Source: Paenibacillus doosanensis (GTDB lineage Bacteria; Bacillota; Bacilli; Paenibacillales; NBRC-103111). Taken from it: 64,000 nt of DNA. Below, piece after piece: positions 48,271-57,371 of this stretch; position 1 is the first letter of the stretch, and each line of letters opens with the position of its first letter. The notes beneath the pieces are model-generated. The model saw only the letters and a program-made list of their open reading frames with translations. It did no database searches and had not been told where the DNA came from. Made by a program: the position numbers and the translations under genes. The DNA is taken from positions 186,001 through 250,000 of the forward strand of contig NZ_JANYUY010000001.1 in assembly GCF_025060755.1 (NCBI RefSeq). The letters are read 5' to 3'.

Positions 48271-49323
48271 TTATTTGGCCTGCCTTTTCGGGCTGAATTG
48301 GCTTTTGCCGCTCAGCTCCCGCCACTTATCCAGCAGCTTCAAGGCTTCCTTGCGCGCAAGCAGAGAACGGGCTAGCTGGAAGCCTTCTTCATAGCTGCCT
48401 ACTTTATCGAACCAATACAGCCTTAGGCCCGCGTTAAATATAACATGCTCACGTTCGTTGCGCACTTCGTCCGAATCGTCGCCCTGTATAACGCGGGCAA
48501 GCAGCCGGAGCTGCTCGTCCTTGCCGCGTTTCTCGAACGGATCGCCGCGAAACCCGAAGATCGTCGGGTCCACGCTGTTCGATTCGTCTCCCCATGGCGT
48601 CACCTTGCGGATAGAGCTCGTTTTGTAAATCGGCAAATCCTCGGACCCTTCGATGCCCTGTACGATAAAAGCCGTCTCGAAGCCGGATTGCGGCAGCAGA
48701 CGGATCAGATGGGTCATCGCCGTCTTATGGTTCACTCCGATAATGATGTTTTGGGAATGGACCGGATTGATGACTTTCTCCACCGTATTCAAAAACGTCC
48801 TCAGTCCGATTTGCTCGCGAACATGGCGGATGCGGCCGAACGGAGGACAGATCGAATCCGTCCGTATGAAGCCGATATGCAGTTCGGCGAATATATCTTC
48901 CCATTGCTTGGCGTCCAGCTCCACTTGAATGCCGAGCCCCTCCAGCAGCTCCTTTAAGGATAATCCCAGCTTCGGAGGAAGCGAATCGCTGCCGTGGAGC
49001 ACCTGCGGAAAGCCGACGGAAGCGATTAGCAGGCTGACCGGAAGCGTGATCGGGAAGTAGCGGCGCCCGTCGTAAGGACCGGCGCAGTTCAACGAATCGG
49101 AGAACGAGCGGTACGGCAGCGAGTATTTGCGGAACACGTCGATAAATCCCATCATTTCCTCGTCCGCTTCGCCCTTCATTCGCATCGCCATTAAAAAAGC
49201 GGCGGTTTGCGCATCCGTCGACTCGCCGCGGGCGATCGCATGGGCGGCGGCGACCGCCTCGTCATAGCTCAAATGGCGCGAACCGAGCTTGCCTCCGCCG
49301 ACCGTGTTTATCCATTCCTTCAT
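48271..49323 (-). CDS. TrpD2-like protein of the anthranilate phosphoribosyltransferase superfamily
   Basis: 350 residues; GAGGTG precedes the ATG. N-terminal four-helix bundle (about 5-65, LSYDEAVAAAHAIARGES.DAQTAAFLMAMRMKGE) and the glycosyltransferase fold after it. True TrpD enzymes carry GTGGD and a GNRAxS motif; here the equivalents are NCAGPYDGRR and HGSDSLPPKLG, so phosphoribosyl transfer to anthranilate is unlikely. Escherichia coli YbiB of this class binds single-stranded nucleic acid. No trp genes are nearby. The gene has a long leader with a promoter, a palindrome and a tiny open frame (49393-49565). Confidence 0.8.
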   Translation of the reverse strand: MKEWINTVGGGKLGSRHLSYDEAVAAAHAIARGESTDAQTAAFLMAMRMKGEADEEMMGFIDVFRKYSLPYRSFSDSLNCAGPYDGRRYFPITLPVSLLIASVGFPQVLHGSDSLPPKLGLSLKELLEGLGIQVELDAKQWEDIFAELHIGFIRTDSICPPFGRIRHVREQIGLRTFLNTVEKVINPVHSQNIIIGVNHKTAMTHLIRLLPQSGFETAFIVQGIEGSEDLPIYKTSSIRKVTPWGDESNSVDPTIFGFRGDPFEKRGKDEQLRLLARVIQGDDSDEVRNEREHVIFNAGLRLYWFDKVGSYEEGFQLARSLLARKEALKLLDKWRELSGKSQFSPKRQAK

Positions 49324-49392
49324 GCTGTCACCTCATTTCAAATCTGCGGAAGATCGCCGGGACTCGGCAGGCTTAGCCATACTAGGTATAAA

Positions 49393-49470
49393 CTAACATA
49401 TAACCGGATATATTATGACATTAAAATCGGGATATGGCCCTACTCTGCAACTTCTTAAGCTCGACTTCAT
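49393..49470 (-). CDS. Possible 25-codon leader peptide upstream of the TrpD2-like gene
   Basis: ATG at 49470 with AGGGAG six bases upstream, 25 codons (starts MKSSLRSCRVGPYPD), stop at 49393. It lies in the mRNA leader between the promoter at 49537 and the TrpD2-like gene at 49323. Could be a coincidence; no family is recognisable. Confidence 0.25.
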   Translation of the reverse strand: MKSSLRSCRVGPYPDFNVIIYPVIC

Positions 49471-49519
49471 ACTAAACTCCCTGTTTTCCTGCTGCTTCCC
49501 CCATAAAATCGCGTCTTGT

Positions 49520-49538
49520 ATGTTAGAATTGTTAACAT
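49520..49538. promoter_or_regulatory. Palindromic operator ATGTTA-N7-TAACAT
   Basis: Perfect 6-base arms, overlapping the downstream edge of the -10 of the promoter at 49537-49565, where a repressor would block transcription. It does not fit LexA or CcpA consensus; the regulator is unknown. Confidence 0.5.
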
Positions 49539-49565
49539 TATACATGCGAAATTCGTATTGTTCAA
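49537..49565 (-). promoter_or_regulatory. SigA promoter of the TrpD2-like gene
   Basis: TTGAAC, 17 bases, TATAAT on the minus strand. Surrounding 49380-49620 is AT-rich. Leader to the gene is about 200 bases. Confidence 0.7.
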
Positions 49566-49621
49566 TACCTTTTTCGATAAAATTTGATTGCTTCTGCCGG
49601 TAAAATAATTAATAATTAAAC

Positions 49622-49664
49622 AAAAAAACACCGACCTCACATTATAGTAACATGAGTGTTGGTG
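49622..49664 (-). terminator. Terminator of obg
   Basis: CACC.AC.CTCA and TGAG.GT.GGTG arms with a seven-T tail on the minus strand. Confidence 0.75.
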
Positions 49665-49690
49665 CTTTATCATTTGTTATCCGTTCGGCG

Positions 49691-50992
49691 CTATTCTCTC
49701 TCGACGAACTCAAACTCGAAATCGCCGATCCGCACGATTTGTCCATCCTTGGCTCCACGTTCGCGCAGCGCTTGGTCGATCCCTTTTTTCCGCAAAATCC
49801 GGGCAAACCGCAGAACCGATTCTTCGGTCGTGAAATTCGTCCGCTTCATGAGCTTCTCGATGCTCGGACTCTCTATAACAAAATCCTCATTGTCTTTACG
49901 GATCGTGAAATCGTCCTCTTCCTTGGAAGCAAGACGGTATACTTTCTTCTCCGCCAGATCGGAGAGCTCTTCGACCAGAGGCATTTCCGGAATCGTCTCG
50001 AGCAGATCGGCCACTTTGTAGAGCAGCTCCTGCACGCCCTTCTTCGTAACCGCCGAAATCGGAACGATCGTTGTCCCCGGCTTTACTTCGTCAAGCTGCT
50101 TCGTGAATTCGTCCAAATACAGCTCCGCATCCGGCATGTCCATTTTGTTGGCTACGACAATTTGCGGACGCTCTTCCAGCTTGCTGTTATACAGCTTCAG
50201 CTCTTCATTGATTTTTTGCCAGTCTTCAAACGGATCGCGTCCTTCCGTCGCCGCCATATCGATGATATGAACGATGACCCTCGTCCTCTCGACATGACGC
50301 AGAAACTCATGCCCTAGGCCGACGCCTTGATGGGCTCCCTCGATTAGGCCCGGCAAATCCGCCATGACGAAGCTTCTGCCGTCTCCGACGTCCACGACGC
50401 CCAAATTAGGCGTAAGCGTAGTGAAGTGGTACGCGCCGATCTTCGGCTGCGCCGCGGACACGACCGACAGCAGCGTAGATTTCCCGACGCTGGGAAATCC
50501 GACCAGACCGACGTCCGCCATCACCTTAAGCTCCAGCACGACCCAATGCTCCTCGCCTTCTTCCCCGTTCTCGGCGATTTCCGGGGCCGGGTTATTCGGC
50601 GTAGCGAAACGGGTATTGCCCCTTCCGCCGCGCCCGCCTTTGGCGATCACGACGCGCTGGCCGTGACGGGTCAAATCCGCTATGATTTCCTGCGTATCGT
50701 CGTCGATCACGACGGTTCCCGGAGGCACCTTGACGATCATATCGTCGGCGTTGGCCCCATGCTGGCTTTTGTTGCGGCCCTTCTCTCCGCGGTCGGCTTT
50801 AAAATGCTTCTGATAACGAAAATCCATCAACGTCCGTAATCCTTCGTCCACTTGAAAAATGACATCCCCGCCATCGCCGCCGTCGCCGCCGGCCGGACCG
50901 CCTTCCGGAACGTATTTCTCTCTGCGGAACGCAACGAGCCCGTCTCCTCCGTCACCGCCTTTAACGTAAATCTTCGCTTTATCTACAAACAT
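49691..50992 (-). CDS. obg: GTPase Obg (ribosome assembly and stress/sporulation)
   Basis: 433 residues. Glycine-rich Obg fold (1-158, with [20 protein letters not shown]), G domain with G1 [11 protein letters not shown] (about 165-175), G3 [20 protein letters not shown]4 NKMD, and the C-terminal OCT domain (about 350-430). Essential GTPase for 50S maturation that also acts in Spo0A phosphorelay activation. Second gene of spo0B-obg, 12 bases after spo0B. Confidence 0.98.
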   Translation of the reverse strand: MFVDKAKIYVKGGDGGDGLVAFRREKYVPEGGPAGGDGGDGGDVIFQVDEGLRTLMDFRYQKHFKADRGEKGRNKSQHGANADDMIVKVPPGTVVIDDDTQEIIADLTRHGQRVVIAKGGRGGRGNTRFATPNNPAPEIAENGEEGEEHWVVLELKVMADVGLVGFPSVGKSTLLSVVSAAQPKIGAYHFTTLTPNLGVVDVGDGRSFVMADLPGLIEGAHQGVGLGHEFLRHVERTRVIVHIIDMAATEGRDPFEDWQKINEELKLYNSKLEERPQIVVANKMDMPDAELYLDEFTKQLDEVKPGTTIVPISAVTKKGVQELLYKVADLLETIPEMPLVEELSDLAEKKVYRLASKEEDDFTIRKDNEDFVIESPSIEKLMKRTNFTTEESVLRFARILRKKGIDQALRERGAKDGQIVRIGDFEFEFVERE

Positions 50993-51004
50993 GAATCCAC
51001 CTCT

Positions 51005-51652
51005 TTATGTATTTAAGGACAGCGCAATCTTGACAACTGCCTGATTAGTTTCCCACTGTAAGGTCTCCCAATACTCCGCCGGTACCGACTGCGAACGGAC
51101 ACGTTCCAGCGCGGCGCCTAACGTCGCCGCTTCCACCTGCCCGTGATAATCGAACGTTACGGACAATGTGCCGGGCGTCTTTTCCAGACGAAGTATTAAC
51201 CGGTGCGCCTCATCCATTGCATATTTGCGTGCATTCTCTTTGAAAGCATCCATGACGCCCGACATCAAATTGTTGATCCGGCGAGTGTCCACCGGTAGCT
51301 CATCGAGATGAATTTCCTGATCCAGCCGAATATCCAGGCCGACCTCTTTAACCTCGGTTTGAAAAGAAAGCAGGTATACAACCAGATCAGGCACGCCCAG
51401 TTTGGCAATATAGCTTTCCTGCTGCACCTTATGTTTTATTTTTTCCATAAGGTCCGCCAATTTATCATATTTTTTTAATTTCACGTAACCGAACAGCACC
51501 TGAATCTCATTCATCCAATCATGACGGTAATGGTTTAACAAACGGATGAAACGCAGATTGTGCTCCGTCTCCTGCTCCTCGCTAAGCGGCATTCCTGTAG
51601 GGAGACATGAAAATCCCCTATTCGGCTCGTTATCGCGTTCATTCGATATCAT
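51005..51652 (-). CDS. spo0B: Sporulation initiation phosphotransferase Spo0B
   Basis: 215 residues from the ATG at 51652, eight bases after GGAGAGG. H-box LLNHYRHDWMNEIQVLFGYVK with phospho-acceptor H44, a histidine-kinase-like dimerisation hairpin followed by a degenerate ATPase-like domain. Passes phosphate from Spo0F to Spo0A. Located directly upstream of obg as in Bacillus subtilis. Confidence 0.9.
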   Translation of the reverse strand: MISNERDNEPNRGFSCLPTGMPLSEEQETEHNLRFIRLLNHYRHDWMNEIQVLFGYVKLKKYDKLADLMEKIKHKVQQESYIAKLGVPDLVVYLLSFQTEVKEVGLDIRLDQEIHLDELPVDTRRINNLMSGVMDAFKENARKYAMDEAHRLILRLEKTPGTLSVTFDYHGQVEAATLGAALERVRSQSVPAEYWETLQWETNQAVVKIALSLNT

Positions 51653-51780
51653 TCCCGTAACCTCTCCGATCCGCACTTGATCGTAACTCTTCCAGTATAG
51701 CATGTTGTACGAAAAAGATCACTGCTCGCCACCTTGTTCCTCACCAACTTCATACCTTCGAGTACTCTCGATCGATTGCA

Positions 51781-51813
51781 AAAAAACCCCAGCGACACTG
51801 AATCGCCGGGGTT
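51781..51813 (-). terminator. Terminator of rplU-prp-rpmA
   Basis: AACCCCGGCGA and TCGCTGGGGTT arms with a seven-T tail on the minus strand; separates the ribosomal operon from spo0B. Confidence 0.9.
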
Positions 51814-51828
51814 ATCGTCGATGACGTA

Positions 51829-52140
51829 TTAAACTTCTACAGCCGCAGCCACAGGAGCAGCGTCAACAGGGTAGACGCTAACTCTCTTACGATCACGACC
51901 CAGACGTTCGAATTTCACAACGCCCTCTACCTTTGCAAACAACGTGTCATCGGAACCGATGCCTACGTTATTGCCTGGATGAATTTTGGTGCCGCGTTGG
52001 CGAACCAGGATGCTTCCCGCAGTAACGGTTTGACCGTCAGCGCGTTTCACGCCAAGACGTTTCGCGATACTGTCGCGACCGTTCTTCGTGGAACCTACAC
52101 CCTTCTTGGAAGCGAACAATTGAAGATTTAATTGTAGCAT
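51829..52140 (-). CDS. rpmA: Ribosomal protein bL27
   Basis: 103 residues. Begins with the short extension MLQLNLQLF followed by [15 protein letters not shown], the Firmicutes form in which the protease Prp removes the first nine residues so that the new N terminus reaches the peptidyl-transferase centre. The prp gene lies 21 bases upstream. Confidence 0.98.
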   Translation of the reverse strand: MLQLNLQLFASKKGVGSTKNGRDSIAKRLGVKRADGQTVTAGSILVRQRGTKIHPGNNVGIGSDDTLFAKVEGVVKFERLGRDRKRVSVYPVDAAPVAAAVEV

Positions 52141-52161
52141 GGTTGTCTACCTCCTTCTTCA

Positions 52162-52491
52162 TTATTTGGATTGTTGCAAAGCTATATATTCACCATACGA
52201 TTGTTCGATCGATTGCAGCATAGCGACCATCGATTCCAGCAGCAGTTGCACCTTTTCGCTCAATGCCTCGTCCAGCCGCTCGGGAACTCTCACATCCAGC
52301 AGACCGTCTTTCATATCTGCCTGCAGCTCGACTCCAAGCACCGATTCGACGGCATTAACGGTGCCCACGGTCACTGCGGACACTCCAGCGCAGACAATGT
52401 CCTTGCCCGGATTGTCAAACAGCGCGTGGCCCTTTACCCGGAACGACTCGATCCGGCCGCCCGGCCTCCGTTTGATCGTTACCCGAATCAT
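52162..52491 (-). CDS. prp: Ribosomal-processing cysteine protease Prp
   Basis: 109 residues (YsxB family). Active-site His in KGHALFD and Cys in DIVCAGVSAV (about H22 and C34). It trims bL27. Operon order rplU-prp-rpmA is conserved in Firmicutes. Confidence 0.96.
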   Translation of the reverse strand: MIRVTIKRRPGGRIESFRVKGHALFDNPGKDIVCAGVSAVTVGTVNAVESVLGVELQADMKDGLLDVRVPERLDEALSEKVQLLLESMVAMLQSIEQSYGEYIALQQSK

Positions 52492-52502
52492 ATCCTTATC
52501 CC

Positions 52503-52814
52503 TTAAGCGTTGATTTTTTCGATCACGACTTTAGTGTAAGGCTGACGGTGACCTTGCTTGCGACGGTAGTTCTTTTTCGCTTTGTATTTGTAAACGATGA
52601 TTTTCTCACCTTTACCGTGCTTTTCCACTTTTGCGGATACAGCAGCGCCGGAAACAACCGGAGCTCCAACCACCAAACCGCTTTCTTTGGATACAGCCAA
52701 TACTTTGTCGAAAGTAACGGACTCGCCTTCGCCAGCGTTCAGTTTTTCGATGTAAAGAACATCGCCTTCCTGAACTTTGTATTGCTTACCACCCGTTTCA
52801 ATAATTGCGTACAT
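52503..52814 (-). CDS. rplU: Ribosomal protein bL21
   Basis: 103 residues, normal length; starts [18 protein letters not shown] and ends with [14 protein letters not shown], both signatures of L21. Binds 23S rRNA domain VI. First gene of the operon; GAGGGAGG precedes the ATG. Confidence 0.98.
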   Translation of the reverse strand: MYAIIETGGKQYKVQEGDVLYIEKLNAGEGESVTFDKVLAVSKESGLVVGAPVVSGAAVSAKVEKHGKGEKIIVYKYKAKKNYRRKQGHRQPYTKVVIEKINA

Positions 52815-52932
52815 TTCGTTGCACCTCCCTCATGTCTCAGACTCGCCTAAGCTAGGTGACTCATTCCGGCAAGGAATGCGTGCTTCCAACCCGCTTCGCG
52901 CGGTTACAGCATGTTTTGCAACACACCTGAAT
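52815..52932 (-). ncRNA. Probable L21 leader RNA
   Basis: 118-base untranslated leader between the promoter and rplU, with hairpins AACCGCGCGAAGCGGGTT and GCATTCCTTGCCGGAATG. Position fits the autoregulatory L21 leader of Firmicutes; I could not test the consensus. Confidence 0.5.
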
Positions 52933-52961
52933 ATTCTACCATAGAGGATAAATGATTGCAA
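52933..52961 (-). promoter_or_regulatory. SigA promoter of rplU-prp-rpmA
   Basis: TTGCAA, 17 bases, TAGAAT on the minus strand, within 20 bases of the rng stop. Confidence 0.7.
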
Positions 52962-52979
52962 TGCCTATATGGACAAAAC

Positions 52980-54221
52980 TTATTTGTTCGCCACCCAGCC
53001 GCTGCCTTCACATGCCGTACATCGGCGCATCGTCAGCTTGTCCTTGCCGTCGCGCACTTTTTTGCGCGTCATTTCGACGAGACCGAGCCGGGTCCAGCCT
53101 TCAATGACCGTTTTAGTCCGGTCCTTCTTCGATTCCTGCTCCAGCTTATCCAGAACATGCTGGCGGTGGGCAGGCACGTTCATATCGATGAAATCGATAA
53201 TAATCAATCCGCCGATATCCCGAAGCCGCAGCAACCTGGCAATCTCCTGCGCGGCCAGCGCATTCGTATCTCTGGCCGTCTGCTCCAAATCGACGCTGCC
53301 GGTATACCGCCCCGTATTGACATCGAATACCGTGAGAGCTTCCGTGTGGTCGACGACGACGTATCCCCCGTTATCGAGCCATATTTTGCGTTTAAAGCCG
53401 TTCTCCAGCTGTTCCTTCACATGAAAGCGCGAGAACAGCGAGGCTTGCTGCTGGCCGTAACGTTTGACCCTGTCGCACAGCGTAGGGGATACCGGACGAA
53501 TCAGCGACAAAATGGAGTCGTGAGCCTCTTGATCGTTAACGAGCAGCTCGCTGACATCGTCCCGGAATACATCGCGTATCCAGCGCGGCAGCAGCCCGAA
53601 ATCCGTATACACTTTCCGCGGCACATTCCCCTGCTGCCTGGAAAGCTCTTCTACGGCCTGCCAGCGTTTTCTGAGATCCTCCAGATCGGAAGCGATCAGC
53701 GACTCGTGAACGCCCTCCGCAGCCGTTCTGGCTATAAATCCCTCGCCCGGAATCAGCCGTTTCTCCGCCGCGTGCTTCAGCCGCTCCCGCTCGGTCTCGT
53801 TCTCAATCTTGCGCGACACTCCTACGTAATCGGCGCTCGGCATATAGACCCCCCACCGGCCCGGGATGGAGTAATGGGTCGTCACCCTCGCTCCCTTGTT
53901 GCCGACAGGCTCTTTGACCACCTGAACAAGCAGCGCTTGTCCCACCTGAACGAGCTCCGTAATCGGAGGTTTTTGCTTCGGATGCTTTTCCAGGTGTGCG
54001 GGAAGAATGTCATCAATATATAGAAATGCGTTTTTTTCCAATCCGATATCGAGAAAAGCCGCCTGCATGCCTTGCAGCACGTTCACGACACGGCCCATAT
54101 ACATATTGCCGGCCAAATGCTCGGCTCCGCGAAATTCACTGTCGTACTCTACCAATCTGTCGTTCTCCATAACTGCCACTTCGATTTGGTCCTGTCCGCA
54201 TTGAACAAGAATACGCTTCAT
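52980..54221 (-). CDS. rng: Ribonuclease E/G family endoribonuclease
   Basis: 413 residues, the short RNase G form without the degradosome tail. N-terminal S1-like domain (about 37-130), 5' sensor and DNase I-like domains with the magnesium ligands in LTVFDVNTG and IIIDFIDM, and the zinc-link motif CTACEGSG near the C terminus. Cuts single-stranded AU-rich RNA and matures 16S rRNA. Bacillus subtilis lacks it (it uses RNase Y/J), but Paenibacillaceae and Clostridia have it, next to rplU. GAGGTGG six bases before the ATG. Confidence 0.95.
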   Translation of the reverse strand: MKRILVQCGQDQIEVAVMENDRLVEYDSEFRGAEHLAGNMYMGRVVNVLQGMQAAFLDIGLEKNAFLYIDDILPAHLEKHPKQKPPITELVQVGQALLVQVVKEPVGNKGARVTTHYSIPGRWGVYMPSADYVGVSRKIENETERERLKHAAEKRLIPGEGFIARTAAEGVHESLIASDLEDLRKRWQAVEELSRQQGNVPRKVYTDFGLLPRWIRDVFRDDVSELLVNDQEAHDSILSLIRPVSPTLCDRVKRYGQQQASLFSRFHVKEQLENGFKRKIWLDNGGYVVVDHTEALTVFDVNTGRYTGSVDLEQTARDTNALAAQEIARLLRLRDIGGLIIIDFIDMNVPAHRQHVLDKLEQESKKDRTKTVIEGWTRLGLVEMTRKKVRDGKDKLTMRRCTACEGSGWVANK

Positions 54222-54244
54222 GTTTTTCCACCTCGGACTTCATT

Positions 54245-55129
54245 TTACATGAAAAGCTCGGAAATCGCACTTCCCCGCTTCGATTCATTGAAATACGTCT
54301 GCAGCAGCGGCTGTTCGGGAAGCACGACGCGTATCGTCCCACGCTCATCCATCACGTAAACGAGATGGTACTTCTCCCGCATAAACAGGCGGACGATATC
54401 CGTCACTTTGCGCTTTCCGTGGACGACGATAGGCCGGGCGAGCGTCCCGCTATTCATCAGCCGGTTCAACGAATTTTCCCGGTGAATGAGGAAGCGCATA
54501 AAATGATAGGACAAGCCTTTGTATGCGTACCAATTGGAATAAAATAAAAACAAGCCGATCATTAGCAGATTCATCTGCAAGCCGCCGTACAGCATATGCA
54601 GCACCGACGCCGCTATCATGAGCCCGCTGAAAACAAGGGAGACGACGCAGCTAAGCGCGATAACCCGCTGATAAGGAAGCCACAGGCTGAGCAATGACTG
54701 CATAAGCTTCCCTCCGTCCAACGGGAGGATCGGAAGCAAATTGAACAAAGCGACGAACACATTCGCCTGAATGAAGTAGGCGCCCCATTCGCCGGAGATA
54801 AAGCCTGCCGATTGCAGCGCAAAAGCCGCTACGATCATCATACCATTTTGCAGCGGACCTGACACCGTTACAATAATTTCCTGCCAGACCGGGACGCTGG
54901 CCATTTCTTCCACGACCGCCACCCCGCCGAACGGCAGCAGTTGAACTTCTTTGACGCGCCAGCCGAAATTTTTGGCCGCTACCACATGGCCCCATTCATG
55001 AACGAGCACAATGACGAATAAGGTAGCCGTCTCTATAAAATACCCCGCAAGGACCGATAATAAAATGACGATGGAAAACAGCGGATGAAACCGCAGTCTA
55101 ACCCCGAAGAGCGAGCCCCATTTAATCAA
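54245..55129 (-). CDS. spoIVFB: SpoIVFB, intramembrane metalloprotease for pro-SigmaK
   Basis: 294 residues; TTG start inside the end of spoIVFA (8-base overlap). Site-2-protease fold with six helices; zinc motif VHEWGHVVAA (HEWGH, about residue 45) and the downstream LDGGKLMQ Asp. C-terminal CBS domain (about 215-290). Cleaves pro-SigmaK in the mother cell during sporulation. Confidence 0.95.
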   Translation of the reverse strand: MIKWGSLFGVRLRFHPLFSIVILLSVLAGYFIETATLFVIVLVHEWGHVVAAKNFGWRVKEVQLLPFGGVAVVEEMASVPVWQEIIVTVSGPLQNGMMIVAAFALQSAGFISGEWGAYFIQANVFVALFNLLPILPLDGGKLMQSLLSLWLPYQRVIALSCVVSLVFSGLMIAASVLHMLYGGLQMNLLMIGLFLFYSNWYAYKGLSYHFMRFLIHRENSLNRLMNSGTLARPIVVHGKRKVTDIVRLFMREKYHLVYVMDERGTIRVVLPEQPLLQTYFNESKRGSAISELFM

Positions 55130-56021
55130 AATTCACCACATCCGCCGGATTGACGAACTTATTATCCTTGGACACCGCAAAATAGAAATACCCTGTCTGC
55201 TTGCTGCTATTTTTGGACACCGTCCCGATCGTCTCACCGCCCTTGATCCAGTCGTTAAGCGCAACTCTGCCCTGCTCCACCCAGCCGTACACGGATTGCA
55301 TGCCGTTGGTGTGACGGATAATAATCGTATAACCGGTATCCTCTTTGTTTCCTACATAAACGACAAGTCCCGTATCCATCGCGGCCACCGGGGTATCCGG
55401 CTTCGTTTCCACCGTAATCCCCAAGTGGCTTGTCTCATAAGGAGCGATAATTTTGCCTTGAACCGGTGAAAAATAATGCTTCGACACCGCATCCACCTTC
55501 TGCGCTTCCTCCTGCTTGATGGAATTCAGCGCCGGCAGGAGTGACGGCGGCCCCCCGAATTGGCGCTCGTACCAAAGCGCCACCGATTGAAACTGGAACG
55601 ATTCGTTAAGGGCCGAGCTGACCCACGCCTTGCCCTTGTTCGCGAGCGGATCGTTCCATTGGAACAATCCCCAAATGAGCGCGAACAATACGCAGCTGGC
55701 GACCAGCTTCCAGCGCAAGCCGCCTTTGGGAGGTGCGGCCCTGCTGCCGCCCGAGCGGTAATCGTCGTATTCGTAATCCTGCCGACCCAAATCCTGCTGC
55801 CATTTCCGCTTCCATACGTATTCGGGATCGTTCCACTGGTTCTCCTCGCCAAGCGGCGTCCCCCGCAGCTCCTCCGGCCTCTGATCCTGCAAGCGATATT
55901 CATCTTGAGGAGAAGGCTTCGGGGGAAAAGCGGCCATGGAAGGAACGCGGCGATCCGCCCCTTCCTGCAGCTCTCTTATGCGTTCCAACCTTCTTTGACG
56001 AATATTGTTTTTGGTGTTCAT
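55122..56021 (-). CDS. spoIVFA: SpoIVFA, regulator of SpoIVFB (M23-peptidase-like)
   Basis: 299 residues from the ATG at 56021, nine bases after GGAGG. Highly charged cytoplasmic N terminus, one membrane segment (about 107-125), and a C-terminal M23 lysostaphin-like domain. The zinc histidines are not kept (ETSHLGITVETK, IIRHTNGMQSVYGW), as in Bacillus SpoIVFA, which is a regulator cut by SpoIVB and CtpB. Overlaps spoIVFB. Confidence 0.92.
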   Translation of the reverse strand: MNTKNNIRQRRLERIRELQEGADRRVPSMAAFPPKPSPQDEYRLQDQRPEELRGTPLGEENQWNDPEYVWKRKWQQDLGRQDYEYDDYRSGGSRAAPPKGGLRWKLVASCVLFALIWGLFQWNDPLANKGKAWVSSALNESFQFQSVALWYERQFGGPPSLLPALNSIKQEEAQKVDAVSKHYFSPVQGKIIAPYETSHLGITVETKPDTPVAAMDTGLVVYVGNKEDTGYTIIIRHTNGMQSVYGWVEQGRVALNDWIKGGETIGTVSKNSSKQTGYFYFAVSKDNKFVNPADVVNFD

Positions 56022-56176
56022 GCTTCGATTCCTCCCCGAAATTAGCGCCGAACCTTCATCGCCAGCCGGATACAGTCCGGGCTTGTATACTCTCATCTTA
56101 TGAGCCGGGACAAGCGATTATGAGAGAAAAGCTATTTATCGATGCAAACCGGGGAATAGCGACCTCCATACCAATA

Positions 56177-56210
56177 CAAAAAAACACCCTGCGCAGTCGC
56201 ACAGAGTGTT
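56177..56210 (-). terminator. Terminator of the mreBCD-minCD-rodA unit
   Basis: AACACCCTGCGC, loop AGTC, GCACAGAGTGTT with a seven-T tail on the minus strand. Confidence 0.85.
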
Positions 56211-56219
56211 ACTCATTTT

Positions 56220-57365
56220 TTAATAGCTCGGCTCCTTCTCCTGATGAACGCGAATGCTCATCACCAGAGCGATACTAACCATATTAATCAGCAGCGACGT
56301 ACCGCCGTAGCTTATAAACGGCAGCGTAATACCGGTTAGCGGCATAATGCCGATCAGCATGCCGACGTTCTCAAAAATCTGAAAGACGAACATCGAAACG
56401 ACGCCGACAATGATATAAGCCCCCGCCTTGTCTCCGCATTGAATCGAAATTAAAATCATCCGGTAAATCAAAATAAAATATAGCAGCAGAAGGACTGAAG
56501 AACCGACGAATCCAAATTCCTCGGCCAATACGACAAAGATGGAATCGGAATAGGCGTAAGGAATGAAATGTCTGTGCACCGATGTCCCCTGCAAATATTT
56601 TTCTCCGGTTAATCCTCCCGAGCCGATCGCTTTTATCGAGTTGTCGACCTGGAACTTCTGGTCTTTGGTGGCGGAATCGGGGTCGATGAACGTATCGATC
56701 CGGGCGACCCAGTGCCCCTTTCCCTGCTCGGTAAAAAACGTTTTGATCGGATCATGGTAGTGGACGAACAAATAAAGGAACAGCATCAGCCCTGCTACGG
56801 CCAAGGCTACTCCGATCAAAAAGTGGAAATATTTAACGTTCCCGATCCACAGCATGCCGACGAAGACGACGAGAAAAATGATCGCATTCCCCAAATCGGG
56901 CTGGATAAGCACCAAAACGAAAGGCACAATCACGATGGCTCCGACCGGGACGACATCCTTCCAGAAGAACAGCGGATCGCCTTCCCTTCTGGCCAAAAAG
57001 GCCGCCAACCCGATAATGAGCAGCAGCTTCATTAATTCGGCCGGCTGAAACAGCAAGCCTCCCGGAAGCGAGAACCAGCTCTTCGCCCCGTTAATTTCCA
57101 TGCCGAATTTATATACCGCAGCCACCAGAGCGAGCCCTGTAATATACAGGTAAGGCGATATTTTCACCAGGGCGCGATAATCCGCGAAGGTCACGCCGAT
57201 AAACGCTAAAATGGCGATAATGTAAATCGTAACGATTTTTTTCATGTCAAATACGATATTCGGATCATCGAGCGTCGCGCTGTAAACGAGCAGCGTGCTG
57301 ATGACCATAAAGGCCAGCAAAATGACTACGATCGGAATGTCTATTTTCTTCAGTTTATGCAGCAA
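56220..57365 (-). CDS. rodA: RodA/FtsW-family SEDS glycosyltransferase
   Basis: 381 residues; TTG start six bases after the minD stop, with a weak GGGATGATCGGG. Ten membrane helices. SEDS motifs: GAKSWFSLPGGLLFQPAELMK, PYAYSDSIFVVLAEEFG (catalytic Asp) and ISYGGTSLL. Polymerises glycan for cell-length growth. In Bacillus subtilis rodA is elsewhere and minD is followed by spoIVFA; here it sits between the shape genes and spoIVFA. RodA fits the neighbourhood better than SpoVE or FtsW, but these are hard to tell apart by eye. Confidence 0.85.
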   Translation of the reverse strand: MLHKLKKIDIPIVVILLAFMVISTLLVYSATLDDPNIVFDMKKIVTIYIIAILAFIGVTFADYRALVKISPYLYITGLALVAAVYKFGMEINGAKSWFSLPGGLLFQPAELMKLLLIIGLAAFLARREGDPLFFWKDVVPVGAIVIVPFVLVLIQPDLGNAIIFLVVFVGMLWIGNVKYFHFLIGVALAVAGLMLFLYLFVHYHDPIKTFFTEQGKGHWVARIDTFIDPDSATKDQKFQVDNSIKAIGSGGLTGEKYLQGTSVHRHFIPYAYSDSIFVVLAEEFGFVGSSVLLLLYFILIYRMILISIQCGDKAGAYIIVGVVSMFVFQIFENVGMLIGIMPLTGITLPFISYGGTSLLINMVSIALVMSIRVHQEKEPSY

Positions 57366-57371
57366 ACCCGA

